DNA of 64,000 nt from Bacillus safensis (GCA_030159235.1 BSBG01000002.1:1-64000), one strand, 5' to 3'. Positions 1 to 8,192 are shown, counted from the stretch's first letter. Notes: generated by a model not told the origin, from the letters alone. Translations and numbers: made by a program.

Positions 1-142
1 CCGAAAAAGTACAAAACCGAAGTTTTGTTTTTCGTCAGTGTTTGACTGACTACCTATGAAGTTTCATAGGATTTTTTTATAAAAACTCGAATTAACAGGT
101 ACGTTTTGTCTTGTTTAGTTTTCAAAGATCATTTTTTCAAAA
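1..142 (-). other. Putative 16S rRNA leader region (rRNA operon continues left of the window)
   Basis: Read on the minus strand, this stretch after the tRNA-Gly contains the run TTTGAAAACTAAACAAGACA followed by AAAACGTACCTGTTAATTCG and AGTCAGTCAAAC, which I recognise from the leader just upstream of Bacillus 16S rRNA genes. It also holds short perfect hairpins, such as CCTATGAA/TTCATAGG at 52-69, typical of precursor processing. The inference is that the tRNA-Arg/tRNA-Gly pair is transcribed toward an rRNA operon starting just outside position 1. The 16S gene itself is not in the window, so this is a recognition-based call. Confidence 0.6.
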
Positions 143-216
143 TGGAGCGGGTGATGAGAATCGAACTCACGACATCAGCTTGGAAGGCTGAGGTTTTACC
201 ACTAAACTACACCCGC
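143..216 (-). tRNA. tRNA-Gly (anticodon TCC)
   Basis: The minus strand folds into a cloverleaf with a seven-base acceptor stem GCGGGTG/CACCCGC, anticodon loop CTTCCAA and the T-loop GTTCGATTC. CCA is encoded (positions 143-145). It lies 11 bases downstream of tRNA-Arg and is probably co-transcribed with it. Confidence 0.95.
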
Positions 217-227
217 GTGGTTTGTAT

Positions 228-304
228 TGGCGCGCCCGAGAGGAGTCGAACCCCTAACCTTTTGATCCGTAGTCAAACGCTCTATCCAATTGAGCTACGG
301 GCGC
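228..304 (-). tRNA. tRNA-Arg (anticodon ACG)
   Basis: On the minus strand the acceptor stem is GCGCCCG/CGGGCGC, the anticodon loop reads CTACGGA and the T arm GGGGTTCGACTCCTC is intact. CCA is encoded at 228-230. It is the first gene of the two-tRNA unit that precedes the putative rRNA leader. Confidence 0.95.
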
Positions 305-323
305 TTAATCAGGCGACTTAATT

Positions 324-352
324 ATCTTAACATATCGTTTTCATTAAGTCAA
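324..352 (-). promoter_or_regulatory. Sigma-A promoter of the tRNA-Arg/tRNA-Gly unit
   Basis: The minus strand has TTGACT (347-352) and TAAGAT (324-329) separated by 17 bases, placed about 20 bases before tRNA-Arg. The remainder of the gap up to gltP (353-660) shows no convincing gene. An 86-codon minus-strand frame there lacks a sensible start and family resemblance. Confidence 0.7.
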
Positions 353-671
353 CATCTTTTTAAAATTTGTTTGCCGCATGTGTGTGAACGTCTGTGTTTC
401 AAATACGTCATCAGCGACGAATAAAAATATACCATGAATCGCATATATGGGTCAATACATTTTCCTAAAAAAGTTTCATGTTTTTTTAGATTCAATATTT
501 TCTTAGATAAATAGAGATGCAATAGCCCTATTTTCTTCTCTTCTTTCATAATTCCAATGATTCTTAAATAAAATCTTTCTAAATCCAAAGGAGGACAAAA
601 CATGGCCACATAGAATTTTTATTTATTGGAAAATTCTTAATATTTTTCCAAGCACTTAAAGGAGGTAGGAG

Positions 672-1925
672 ATGATGAAAAAGTTTGTCGCTTTTCAAAT
701 CATGATCGCTTTGGTGATAGGAGCTCTTATTGGCCATTTCTTCCCTGACTTCGGAATGGCACTGCGGCCAATTGGAGATGGATTCATCAGGTTGATTAAA
801 ATGATCGTTGTTCCTATCGTTTTCTCTACTATTGTTATTGGAGCGGCCGGCAGCGGCGGCATGAAGAAAATGGGCAGCCTTGGGCTAAAGACGATCATTT
901 GGTTTGAAGTCATCACAACCATCGTTCTTGGAATCGGGCTATTATTGGCAAATGGGCTAAAGCCTGGCGTTGGCCTCGATTTCTCTAAATTAGCTAAGAA
1001 AGATATTGGGGAGTTAGATGGCTATACTGAGAAAGTCGTTGACTTTAAACAAATGGTATTAGATATCATTCCAACCAATATCGTCGATGTCATGGCACAG
1101 AATGATTTACTTGCTGTCATTTTCTTCGCCATACTATTTGGTGTAGCGGCAAGCGGTATCGGTAAAGCATCTGCTCCTGTTCTCACCTTCTTTGAATCAG
1201 TAGCACAAATCATGTTTAAGCTAACACAGATGGTGATGGTGACAGCACCTATTGGGGTTCTTGCATTAATGGCTGCTTCTGTCGGCCAATATGGCATTGT
1301 TTTATTAATCCCAATGATGAAGCTTGTCGGGACTGTATTTTTAGGATTATTCATTATTCTCTTTGCTTTATTCCCTCTGGTCGCACTGATCTTCCGTTTT
1401 AACTACTTCGAAGTATTAAAAATGATTTGGGATTTGTTCCTTGTTGCCTTCTCTACTACGAGCACTGAAACTGTCCTTCCTCAACTGATGTCACGAATGG
1501 AGAAATACGGGTGTCCAAAAAGAATTGTTTCCTTCGTGATTCCATCAGGTCTTTCTCTCAATTGTGATGGATCAAGTTTATATTTATCCGTTGCCTGTGT
1601 ATTTCTTGCACAAGCGTTTGGTGTCGACATGAGTCTGTCTCAGCAGCTTTTGATGATGCTTGTTCTTGTGTTAACGAGTAAAGGCATTGCAGCAGTGCCA
1701 TCCGGTTCACTCGTTGTTCTTTTGGCAACCGCACATGCAGTAGGTCTTCCAGCAGAAGGCGTCGCTATTATAGCCGGTGTTGACCGAATTATGGATATGG
1801 CGAGAACAGGCGTGAATGTTCCAGGGCATGCCGTTGCATGTATTGTCGTATCTAAATGGGAAAAAGTATTCCGTGAATCGGCGTGGGAAGTTCCAAAAGC
1901 AGGTGAAGAAACGAAAGGGATGTAA
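672..1925 (+). CDS. gltP: Proton/glutamate symporter GltP (DAACS family)
   Basis: This 417-residue membrane protein belongs to the dicarboxylate/amino acid:cation symporter family and closely resembles B. subtilis GltP, which imports glutamate and aspartate. It has multiple hydrophobic segments, the serine-rich hairpin region STTSTET near residue 265, NCDGSS at about 300 where many relatives read NMDGT, and the C-terminal signature [17 protein letters not shown] near 375. The position corresponding to a sodium-site aspartate in archaeal GltPh is histidine here (PGHA), which fits a proton-coupled transporter. A strong AAAGGAGGT site precedes two in-frame ATGs (672 and 675). It is monocistronic, with a terminator immediately after the stop. 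Confidence 0.9.
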   Translation: MMKKFVAFQIMIALVIGALIGHFFPDFGMALRPIGDGFIRLIKMIVVPIVFSTIVIGAAGSGGMKKMGSLGLKTIIWFEVITTIVLGIGLLLANGLKPGVGLDFSKLAKKDIGELDGYTEKVVDFKQMVLDIIPTNIVDVMAQNDLLAVIFFAILFGVAASGIGKASAPVLTFFESVAQIMFKLTQMVMVTAPIGVLALMAASVGQYGIVLLIPMMKLVGTVFLGLFIILFALFPLVALIFRFNYFEVLKMIWDLFLVAFSTTSTETVLPQLMSRMEKYGCPKRIVSFVIPSGLSLNCDGSSLYLSVACVFLAQAFGVDMSLSQQLLMMLVLVLTSKGIAAVPSGSLVVLLATAHAVGLPAEGVAIIAGVDRIMDMARTGVNVPGHAVACIVVSKWEKVFRESAWEVPKAGEETKGM

Positions 1926-1933
1926 AGTTAATA

Positions 1934-1966
1934 TGAAGGAAAGGGTTCTCCCCTTTCCTTTTTTTA
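1934..1966. terminator. Intrinsic terminator between gltP and the S66 peptidase
   Basis: GGAAAGGG and CCCCTTTCC form a stem with loop TTCT, followed by seven T on the plus strand. It ends gltP and overlaps the last codons of the convergent minus-strand gene. Confidence 0.8.
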
Positions 1967-2983
1967 TGCCGAAAAGGTTTGCTTTAGTACGGCTTTGCCT
2001 TGTGTCTGAAGCTGTACTTCTGCATACGCCCCATTAATCAGCGTCATTTGCGGCGGAACATGCCCACAATCTATATCATAAAAAATGGGGATTTGTAATT
2101 CCTTTTGTAATTCTTCATATACATCGTGATATTGATACCCTTCAACAGGCACATCTACTGCACTTCGGCCAAACATCATACCTGAACAGTGATCAAACCA
2201 CCCTGCTAGTTTTAATTGAACAAGCGATCTCTTTACGCTTGCAGCATTTAATTCGCAGTTTTCGAAATACCAGAGAATTGGTTCATCTTTTATGAATGTT
2301 CTCTGAAAAGCTTTGACGTCTCCATAAGGCGTCCCTGCTAAATGACGTATCACATCAATGCAGCCCCCCATCAGTCTTCCTTTTACCATCTTTTCTTGTT
2401 GATCAATCGTATGCCATGCGGTCGGTTCTGTTAAATGAAAAACATGTGTTATCGGGTTGTCATACTGCCATTCCTTTTGATACATAGATGAAGAAAATTG
2501 GCTAATGTCCATCTCCCCTTTTGTTGAAAGCACTCGTTCCCACATAGCAGTTGTTTGATCAAGCTCTTCTCCTTGAAGATCTATTAAGTTCGGCCCGTGC
2601 GCTGTGGCAATGCCTGTTTTTAATGTCAGCGCCAACAGAAGTGCACTCGTATCTGAGTAACCAAGAATCCACTTTTTTTGCATCGATGAGAAATCAAGAT
2701 GCTCTAACACTTCCATCAGCAGCTGTCCTCCCCATGGCGGGATGATGTGGTCAATCTCATCACATGACATCATGTACTGAAGTTCGTTTGCACGTTCTAT
2801 GGAAGGGGCAGATTTCGCCTTTTCCTGCTGCCAGACCGTCTCCCCACATATGACATCATAGCCCCTATTTTTCATTCGTTCACATGAAAGCTTAAACATA
2901 TCATGCAAAGATGGCTGTACACCTGAGGAAGGTGCTGTGACGCCAATTGTTTGTCCTTTTTGCAAATGCGGAAATTGTATCAT
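1964..2983 (-). CDS. S66-family LD-carboxypeptidase / MccF-like serine peptidase
   Basis: The 339-residue product matches the S66 family, whose members are cytoplasmic LD-carboxypeptidases that trim murein peptides or MccF-type proteins that inactivate peptide-nucleotide antibiotics. The Ser-Glu-His triad is visible: GYSDTSALL (serine near 115), YFENCE (glutamate near 240) and DCGHVPPQM (histidine near 310). The longer central region resembles the MccF/YocD branch more than the short recycling enzymes, but the substrate cannot be told from sequence. The start was moved to the ATG at 2983 because GGAGGGAAGC lies just before it. It is a single-gene unit. Confidence 0.8.
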   Translation of the reverse strand: MIQFPHLQKGQTIGVTAPSSGVQPSLHDMFKLSCERMKNRGYDVICGETVWQQEKAKSAPSIERANELQYMMSCDEIDHIIPPWGGQLLMEVLEHLDFSSMQKKWILGYSDTSALLLALTLKTGIATAHGPNLIDLQGEELDQTTAMWERVLSTKGEMDISQFSSSMYQKEWQYDNPITHVFHLTEPTAWHTIDQQEKMVKGRLMGGCIDVIRHLAGTPYGDVKAFQRTFIKDEPILWYFENCELNAASVKRSLVQLKLAGWFDHCSGMMFGRSAVDVPVEGYQYHDVYEELQKELQIPIFYDIDCGHVPPQMTLINGAYAEVQLQTQGKAVLKQTFSA

Positions 2984-3061
2984 CGTGCTTCCCTCCAACC
3001 TTTATATCTCTTAACCTACCCATTTTAAAGAAAATGCCCCTTTTACAAGAGACATCTCTTC

Positions 3062-3937
3062 TTATTCCTTTTGACGCAGTACAGTATGAACTCCTGCAAA
3101 GATACATAGAATCCCAATGAATGAGCGTATCCCCATCACTTCCCCTAAAAGCAGCCAGCCAAGAGCTGCCCCTACGATCGGTTGAAAGAAGAAGAACAGA
3201 CCACCGCTCGAGGCATCCATCAATTGAAGCCCTCTATTCCATAAAAAGAATGCTAGAGCTGTTGAGATGATACCTAGATAGAGAATGCCGCCCCAAATCT
3301 CTGGCCTTGCCATTTGCTCCACATTTAAGTGAGGTAAACGAAATAGAACAGGCGGTGTTAAAACAATGAATGCAACGATGATCGCATATGTGGTTGTCAC
3401 CACCTGAGGATACTTTTCTGGAACCCGTTTAAGCAAAACAGACATAAGCGCCCACGTGAAAGCAGCGATAAACAGTGAAAGGCCACCAATAAATTCATCT
3501 GTTTGCACTGCGACTGGCCCAATCATAAGCCATACACCTACTGTAGCAAGCAGGATCGATGCGCACTTTCTAACAGTCATCGCTTCTTTTAATAGAAAGA
3601 ACGCAAACAGCACCATAAAAGCAGGTGTTGCAGATGTGATCACCGCTCCCATTTGCGCAGACGTATACATAGTGCCAATTTCTTGTGTCACGATTGATAG
3701 AAAATTTCCGATCAGTCCGATTACCACAACAAGCGGGATATCCCTTTTATCTAATTGAAATGAATAACCCAAGCGCCAAATAGTGAACACCAGCACGACT
3801 CCTGCTATAGCATATCTCATCCATACGAGCTCAAGCGGCGGAACCACCGCTACTGTTACTTTGACAACAACGTACATGCCGCCCCAAATACTTGCAGCGA
3901 TTGCTAAGTAAAAGGCGCCTATATATTTTTCATCCAT
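3062..3937 (-). CDS. EamA/DMT-family exporter, attenuator-controlled
   Basis: This 291-residue protein has ten predicted membrane helices arranged as two EamA repeats of the drug/metabolite transporter superfamily. The second repeat contains the usual WALMSVLLKRV and GALLGWLLLGE-like regions. Such proteins export amino acids, metabolites or drugs; the substrate is unknown. The start at 3937 is chosen because AACGGAGGG lies 7 bases upstream; an earlier in-frame ATG has no ribosome site. That ribosome site is the last of four complementary segments and is predicted to be hidden in an RNA stem, with a leader peptide just upstream, so translation is probably induced by ribosome stalling. No regulator gene is adjacent. 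Confidence 0.85.
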   Translation of the reverse strand: MDEKYIGAFYLAIAASIWGGMYVVVKVTVAVVPPLELVWMRYAIAGVVLVFTIWRLGYSFQLDKRDIPLVVVIGLIGNFLSIVTQEIGTMYTSAQMGAVITSATPAFMVLFAFFLLKEAMTVRKCASILLATVGVWLMIGPVAVQTDEFIGGLSLFIAAFTWALMSVLLKRVPEKYPQVVTTTYAIIVAFIVLTPPVLFRLPHLNVEQMARPEIWGGILYLGIISTALAFFLWNRGLQLMDASSGGLFFFFQPIVGAALGWLLLGEVMGIRSFIGILCIFAGVHTVLRQKE

Positions 3938-3943
3938 CTTTTT

Positions 3944-4012
3944 CCCTCCGTTACTGGATAGATTGATCGCCATATCCACAAACGGAGATCACTCTCCGTT
4001 ATGGACGGAGGG
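3944..4012 (-). promoter_or_regulatory. Predicted erm-type translational attenuator before the EamA exporter
   Basis: On the minus strand four segments occur in order: CCCTCCGT (4012-4005), AACGGAG (4000-3994), CTCCGTT (3987-3981) and AACGGAGGG (3952-3944), the last being the exporter's Shine-Dalgarno. Segments 1:2 pair over 6 bp with a 5-base loop. Segments 3:4 pair over 7 bp and are extended by an inner 6-bp stem TGGATA/TATCCA (3978-3973 with 3960-3955). Segments 2:3 can pair instead over 7 bp, which would free the ribosome site. Segment 1 lies inside the last codons of a leader ORF. This is the topology known from erm resistance genes; function here is inferred. Confidence 0.6.
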
Positions 4013-4052
4013 TGTTTGGTACATCATGTTCAAATAAAGGCTTCCATTGCAT
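3999..4052 (-). CDS. Leader peptide (17 aa) of the attenuator
   Basis: The minus strand reads MQWKPLFEHDVPNTLRP and then TAA. A good ribosome site GAGGTGAC lies 6 bases before the ATG at 4052. The CTC and CGT codons near the end form attenuator segment 1, and the stop codon abuts segment 2, so a ribosome paused on this ORF would open the 1:2 stem. It is too short for a family assignment. An alternative is that it is a cut-off gene start, but its precise overlap with the repeat structure argues for a regulatory leader. Confidence 0.55.
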   Translation of the reverse strand: MQWKPLFEHDVPNTLRP

Positions 4053-4161
4053 TGTCGTCACCTCATTGTTTTTATTTTCAGATTACTTTATAACAAGTTC
4101 TGGTTGACTTCAATCCTTTTTTGTCACCATTTTTCTTCATATAATAGAAGATAAACGGGTA

Positions 4162-4190
4162 TTGACATGCTAAATTCGTTTTCATATAGT
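4162..4190 (+). promoter_or_regulatory. Sigma-A promoter of azlCD
   Basis: TTGACA (4162-4167) and TATAGT (4185-4190) are separated by exactly 17 bases, 44 bases before the azlC start codon. Confidence 0.8.
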
Positions 4191-4233
4191 AAGTAAAACT
4201 ATTGGTGGTCACGTAGAAAAGGAGTAGAGGTCG

Positions 4234-4959
4234 TTGGATATTGAAGCTAGGAAACACATTCCCAGTACGAAACACGAACCGTTTCTAGAGGGAATAAAAG
4301 ATTGTGTGCCAACCCTTCTCGGTTATATGAGTATTGGGTTTGCCTTCGGAATAGTCGGAATTAGCTCACAATTAAGTATATGGGATATTGCGTTTTTATC
4401 GATCTTTATTTACGCAGGTGCTTCACAGTTTATTATCTGTGCACTGCTTGTCACGGGGAGTCCTCTTTCCGCTATTATTTTCACCACATTTATTGTGAAT
4501 CTGCGCCATTTATTGCTCAGCCTGACGCTCGCTCCGCATTTCACACGCTACTCTGTGAAACAAAATATTGGATTCGGCCTATTGCTGACTGATGAATCCT
4601 TTGGCGTAGCGATGAATAAATTAGCGCAGCAAGGAAAGCTGAATAACCGGTGGATGCACGGATTGAATATAACGGCTTATTTGTGCTGGATTGCCGCCTG
4701 CATACTTGGCGGTATTTTCGGACACTGGATTTCAAATCCTGAAGCGCTTGGTCTTGATTTTGCTTTATCAGCGATGTTTGCTGCACTGCTAGTCCTTTCA
4801 TTACAGACAGTGCCCAAAAATAAGTTATCCCATCGCCTGTCACTTGTGTTGTATATGGTCGTTGCAATGTTTGTTCTGCTACATTTTGTTCCTTCACACG
4901 TGGCTGTGCTCTTAGCCACTGTACTTGTCGCAACCATTGGGGTGGTGACAGATAAATGA
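4234..4959 (+). CDS. azlC: AzlC, large subunit of branched-chain amino acid exporter
   Basis: The 241-residue polytopic protein belongs to the AzlC/YgaZ family (B. subtilis AzlC is similar in size), which together with the small AzlD subunit exports branched-chain amino acids and analogues such as azaleucine. The N-terminal GYMSIGFAFGIVG and the YAGASQFI segment near residue 60 are family hallmarks. The start is a TTG at 4234 placed after GGAGTAGAGG. The gene overlaps azlD by the ATGA motif, so the two are translationally coupled. Unlike the B. subtilis azl operon, no azlB or brnQ lies next to it. Confidence 0.85.
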   Translation: MDIEARKHIPSTKHEPFLEGIKDCVPTLLGYMSIGFAFGIVGISSQLSIWDIAFLSIFIYAGASQFIICALLVTGSPLSAIIFTTFIVNLRHLLLSLTLAPHFTRYSVKQNIGFGLLLTDESFGVAMNKLAQQGKLNNRWMHGLNITAYLCWIAACILGGIFGHWISNPEALGLDFALSAMFAALLVLSLQTVPKNKLSHRLSLVLYMVVAMFVLLHFVPSHVAVLLATVLVATIGVVTDK

Positions 4960-5282
4960 TCAGCAGCTTTATGGTATGGCTGATTCTTGGTTGTATGATC
5001 GTCACCATCATTCCAAGGGTCGTTCCATTTTTATTTGTACGAAGTATTCAGCTGCCTGAAGTGGTGCTGAAATGGTTATCGTTTATCCCCATTTGCATAT
5101 TTACTGCTTTGATTGCAGAGCATCTCTTCATCCATACAACCACAGGCACAGGCGTCACCATTCATTGGATGTATCTTGCTGTCTTGACTCCTACTGTGCT
5201 CATTGCTGTTTGGACAAAAAGCTTGTCACTTACTGTTCTTGCAGGCGTCATGCTGATGGGTACTGCTAGATGGTTTTTCTAA
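4956..5282 (+). CDS. azlD: AzlD, small subunit of branched-chain amino acid exporter
   Basis: This 108-residue protein with about four hydrophobic helices matches the AzlD/YgaH family. The early motif IIPRVVPF is characteristic. It overlaps the end of azlC by four bases, and a bidirectional terminator follows directly, making a two-gene operon. Confidence 0.85.
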   Translation: MISSFMVWLILGCMIVTIIPRVVPFLFVRSIQLPEVVLKWLSFIPICIFTALIAEHLFIHTTTGTGVTIHWMYLAVLTPTVLIAVWTKSLSLTVLAGVMLMGTARWFF

Positions 5283-5284
5283 AA

Positions 5285-5322
5285 GAAAAAGCTTAACCGC
5301 ATGCGGTTAAGCTTTGTTTTAT
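5285..5322. terminator. Bidirectional terminator between azlD and the O-methyltransferase
   Basis: A perfect 26-base palindrome (5289-5314, core AACCGCATGCGGTT) is flanked by A-rich sequence on the left and T-rich on the right, so it can stop transcripts from both sides. Confidence 0.85.
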
Positions 5323-5990
5323 TTAACGATTCCGTATACAAATCCATCATAACCTTTTTCACCAACTGTTTGAATCGCTGTTGCCTCTATCCTCGGCTCT
5401 TGTTTGAGTAAATCGAAAAATTCACGAGTTCCTTTCACTCGTTCATCCTCATCTGAGTCATGAAGGACGGCTCCATTTCTGACGACATTGTCTGCAATAA
5501 TGACTGTTCCCTTTTTCGAGAACTCTAACGCCCACTTTAGATATGCGGGATTGTTCGGTTTATCTGCATCAATGAAAATCAAATCGAATGGAAGCGAAGC
5601 CTTCTCTTTTAATTGAGATAACGTATCTAATGCCTTTCCTTGCAAAATGCTTACCCGTTTCGATAAGCCTGCTCTGCTGATGTTTTGCTGTGCAATTTGT
5701 ACATGATGGCTGACAGCCTCTAATGTGATGAGTTCCCCATCCTCTTCGAGTGCACGCGCCAGCCAAATGGTACTGTATCCACCGAGTGTCCCGATTTCTA
5801 AAATGCGCTTTGCATTCTTGGTTTTTGCTAATAAATAAAGCATTTTCCCTTGGGCTGGTGACACATCAATTTCTGGAAGACCCGCTTGCTTATTATGAGT
5901 AAGCGTTTGCTCTAATACGTTATCTTTAGGAATCAACTTGTCTGTGATATACTCGTCAACTTTCTCCCACACTTGCTCCATTTCATCCAT
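5319..5990 (-). CDS. SAM-dependent O-methyltransferase (catechol O-methyltransferase-like)
   Basis: The 223-residue product belongs to the Methyltransf_3 family. The SAM-binding motif ILEIGTLGGYSTIWLA is near residues 63-78, followed by the acidic LEAV motif and the FIDADKPNN segment at about 140-148, where metal and substrate contacts lie in relatives. Family members methylate catechol-type hydroxyls, often on secondary metabolites. The natural substrate is not apparent. It is a single-gene unit ending at the palindromic terminator. Confidence 0.8.
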   Translation of the reverse strand: MDEMEQVWEKVDEYITDKLIPKDNVLEQTLTHNKQAGLPEIDVSPAQGKMLYLLAKTKNAKRILEIGTLGGYSTIWLARALEEDGELITLEAVSHHVQIAQQNISRAGLSKRVSILQGKALDTLSQLKEKASLPFDLIFIDADKPNNPAYLKWALEFSKKGTVIIADNVVRNGAVLHDSDEDERVKGTREFFDLLKQEPRIEATAIQTVGEKGYDGFVYGIVK

Positions 5991-6129
5991 CTCCCTTGAT
6001 TATGTCTTCTATCTCAAGTTTACATGATGATAGTGAGAGCGTATAATCAATTCTTTTCACACATCTATTCATTTTATTGATGAAAGACATGTGATGAGAG
6101 AGACATGAGGCAACGAACTGCTTTCGAAT

Positions 6130-6216
6130 CTACTCGTTCAGTTTATTTTTCACATCTCCTTTTTTATCTTGAAGCTTTCCTTTCGCTTTACCCACATATC
6201 CTTTATCTTCACACAT
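6130..6216 (-). CDS. CsbD-like microprotein (28 aa)
   Basis: A minus-strand ORF starts with ATG at 6216, preceded by the near-perfect ribosome site GGAGGTGG. It encodes MCEDKGYVGKAKGKLQDKKG and then eight more residues. The repeating GKAKGKLQDKKGD pattern resembles the core of CsbD-type stress proteins but is about half their usual length. In B. subtilis csbD belongs to the sigma-B regulon. Whether this short version is functional is unknown. Elsewhere in the gap between 5991 and 6327 I see no other gene. Confidence 0.5.
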   Translation of the reverse strand: MCEDKGYVGKAKGKLQDKKGDVKNKLNE

Positions 6217-6327
6217 GTGTTCCACCTCCATGTTTGATACTATTCATTTAGCCTTTTTGAAAGATACAAAACATCTGAGTGTGCGAAGTACACGTTTCAG
6301 GTATGATAGATATATTAACAAGAAGGG

Positions 6328-6894
6328 TTGGTGTTCACTTTCATGATCATTTCTGAAAAAATATTCACAGTTCGTGGTTTGTCCTATCGCATTCGATCTG
6401 CCTCAGCTTCCGATGCCAAACAGTTATCAGATCTTAGACTGAAAATTGATGGTGAAACAGAATATTTAGACCGTGAACCGGGCGAAGCCTTTCTTGATGA
6501 AAAAGCATTTGAGACTTTGATTCAAGAGGATGCCAAGCAAAGCCGTCATTTATTTTTGGTCGCTGATATTGAAGGTAAGATTGTCGGTTTTTCAAGATGT
6601 GAGGGACATGCACTCAAACGCTCTGCTCACAAAGTGACATTTGGTATCGCCATACAAAAGGATGTCTGGGGCTATCACATTGGCAAAGAGCTATTAGCCG
6701 CTTCTATTGACTGGGCTGATCAGCAAGGCATTCAGAAGATGTCACTTCATGTGCTGGAAACGAACCAAAAAGCCATTCGGTTATATGAGCACCATGGCTT
6801 TCTGATTGAAGGGGTATTAAAAAACGATAAACGGCTGGGAGACGGTCTGTATTATGATACTGTTGTGATGGGCAGACAGCGGACAGGCTCCTGA
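6328..6894 (+). CDS. GNAT-family N-acetyltransferase
   Basis: The roughly 188-residue protein has the GNAT fold. The acetyl-CoA-binding motif A is around residues 110-130 (GIAIQKDVWGYHIGKEL), and the conserved LHVLETNQKAIRLYEHHGF follows as motif B. The substrate is unknown; relatives acetylate polyamines, antibiotics or protein N-termini. The start is ambiguous: TTG 6328 and GTG 6331 sit very close to the AAGAAGGG ribosome site, and ATG 6343 lies about 15 bases from it. Confidence 0.75.
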   Translation: MVFTFMIISEKIFTVRGLSYRIRSASASDAKQLSDLRLKIDGETEYLDREPGEAFLDEKAFETLIQEDAKQSRHLFLVADIEGKIVGFSRCEGHALKRSAHKVTFGIAIQKDVWGYHIGKELLAASIDWADQQGIQKMSLHVLETNQKAIRLYEHHGFLIEGVLKNDKRLGDGLYYDTVVMGRQRTGS

Positions 6895-6897
6895 CCG

Positions 6898-7485
6898 CTA
6901 CATCACATAGCCCCATATCATCGAAATTGCACTGTACATCAGAAGTATCCCCATAACAAGCTGGAACGGTCTCTGGTAAGCGGTCAAAAATCGCTTAAAT
7001 AAAGAGCCGAATAGACTCCAGCTGAATGTACCGAGAAATCCAATAAGGGCGAGAATCAGTGTCAATAACATATACTGCATGTTGGACTGTCCATATGGCA
7101 AAACAAATGTTGAAATCACAGTTAACCCATACAAGATCGCTTTTGGGTTGATAAATTGTAGCAGCATACCAGGGATAAAGTGATTGTAGCGATCAAGAGT
7201 TTCATTATCCCCGCCTTTACTTTTCATGATTTTGACGGCTAAATACATCATGTATGCGGCTCCGATAAATGCCATGACCCACCCGATTTTCGGCATCACT
7301 TGGTAAAGTATGAGATTAAAAAAACAGCTCAGGCACAAAATGACGAGAAATCCGATACCAACACCTAAACAAAATCGAAATGTTTGCTTGATCCCATATT
7401 TATTCGTAAAGACCATGGCCATGATGTTGTTGGGCCCTGGGGTAAAGCTGCTAACAAAAGCATAGATCAACATAGAAACAATCAA
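6898..7485 (-). CDS. LysE/RhtB-family amino acid exporter
   Basis: This 195-residue, six-helix protein has the family signature FTPGPNNIMAM near residue 15 and is expected to export an amino acid or derivative across the membrane. It starts at a TTG preceded by GGAGGGGG. It is divergent from an XRE-cupin regulator, a common genomic pairing in which the regulator controls the exporter. The substrate cannot be inferred. Confidence 0.8.
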   Translation of the reverse strand: MIVSMLIYAFVSSFTPGPNNIMAMVFTNKYGIKQTFRFCLGVGIGFLVILCLSCFFNLILYQVMPKIGWVMAFIGAAYMMYLAVKIMKSKGGDNETLDRYNHFIPGMLLQFINPKAILYGLTVISTFVLPYGQSNMQYMLLTLILALIGFLGTFSWSLFGSLFKRFLTAYQRPFQLVMGILLMYSAISMIWGYVM

Positions 7486-7536
7486 GTTGCCCCCTCCTTC
7501 ATACGTTATTTAGACTTTAATTCCTCTATTGCGTAT

Positions 7537-7554
7537 GTTACGTTTTATTGTAAC
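7537..7554. promoter_or_regulatory. Inverted repeat in the LysE/XRE divergent intergenic region
   Basis: GTTAC and GTAAC flank eight bases in the 110-base gap between the two divergent starts. Flanking direct repeats TTAGACTTTA (7510-7519) and TCAGTCTTTA (7557-7566) add to it. It is a candidate operator for the XRE-cupin protein; no direct evidence. Confidence 0.35.
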
Positions 7555-7595
7555 GTTCAGTCTTTATAAAGTAAATAGAGAAAGGAGCTTTTTTC

Positions 7596-8159
7596 ATGGA
7601 AGACGTACAATTGATTATTTCTAAAAATGTGAGGCTGCTTAGAGATCAAAAAAAATTAAGCCTCGAAAAGATGGCAGAATTAACTGGTGTCAGCAAAACG
7701 ATGATTGGACAAATTGAAAGAGGAGAATCAACCCCTACCATCACGACTTTGTGGAAAATCGCCAACGGATTAAAGGTATCTTTTAGTGAGCTCATTTACG
7801 CACCACAGCCCGAAATCAAGGTGGTACGCAAGGAGAAGGCACAGGTTTTAACAGAGGACGATGGAAGATATCGTGTGTATACAACGTTCCCATTTGATGA
7901 CCGCGGAAAATTTGAAATGTATCGGGTGGAAATTGACCGAGGCGGATCACTGCGTGCGAATGAACACATTGGTGGAACGGAGGAATTGATCACTGTTTTT
8001 GAGGGAGTGCTTGATTTATCCATTGGTGACGAACAATACACCTTAAAAGCCGGTGATTCCATTCGTTTTAAAGCGGACCGGACACACACGTATAAACAAT
8101 CCGGAGAACAAATGGTACGGATGCAAATGATTCTTTATTATCCTCAAGAAAAAAGCTGA
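7596..8159 (+). CDS. XRE-family regulator with C-terminal cupin domain
   Basis: The 187-residue protein starts with a lambda-repressor-type helix-turn-helix (residues 10-65, with LSLEKMAELTGVSKTMIGQI) and ends with a small cupin barrel (about 110-180) containing the segment GGTEELITVFEGVLDL. Such proteins sense a small molecule with the cupin and control an adjacent exporter or catabolic gene. It is divergent from the LysE exporter, which is the likely target. AAAGGAG precedes the ATG. Confidence 0.85.
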   Translation: MEDVQLIISKNVRLLRDQKKLSLEKMAELTGVSKTMIGQIERGESTPTITTLWKIANGLKVSFSELIYAPQPEIKVVRKEKAQVLTEDDGRYRVYTTFPFDDRGKFEMYRVEIDRGGSLRANEHIGGTEELITVFEGVLDLSIGDEQYTLKAGDSIRFKADRTHTYKQSGEQMVRMQMILYYPQEKS

Positions 8160-8180
8160 TAGGCTTGTCCACCTGTCAGC
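8151..8180 (+). terminator. Probable terminator of the XRE-cupin gene
   Basis: AAGCTGATAGG and CCTGTCAGCTT form a hairpin at the stop codon, followed only by a moderately T-rich stretch. Confidence 0.5.
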
Positions 8181-8192
8181 TTCCCCATTTAT

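Noticed and set aside
349..609. 86-codon minus-strand frame between tRNA-Arg and gltP
   Set aside because: It overlaps the tRNA promoter, has no ribosome site and no family-like sequence.
4078..4275. 65-codon minus-strand frame before azlC
   Set aside because: It overlaps the azlC promoter and start, has no ribosome site, and its sequence is not protein-like.
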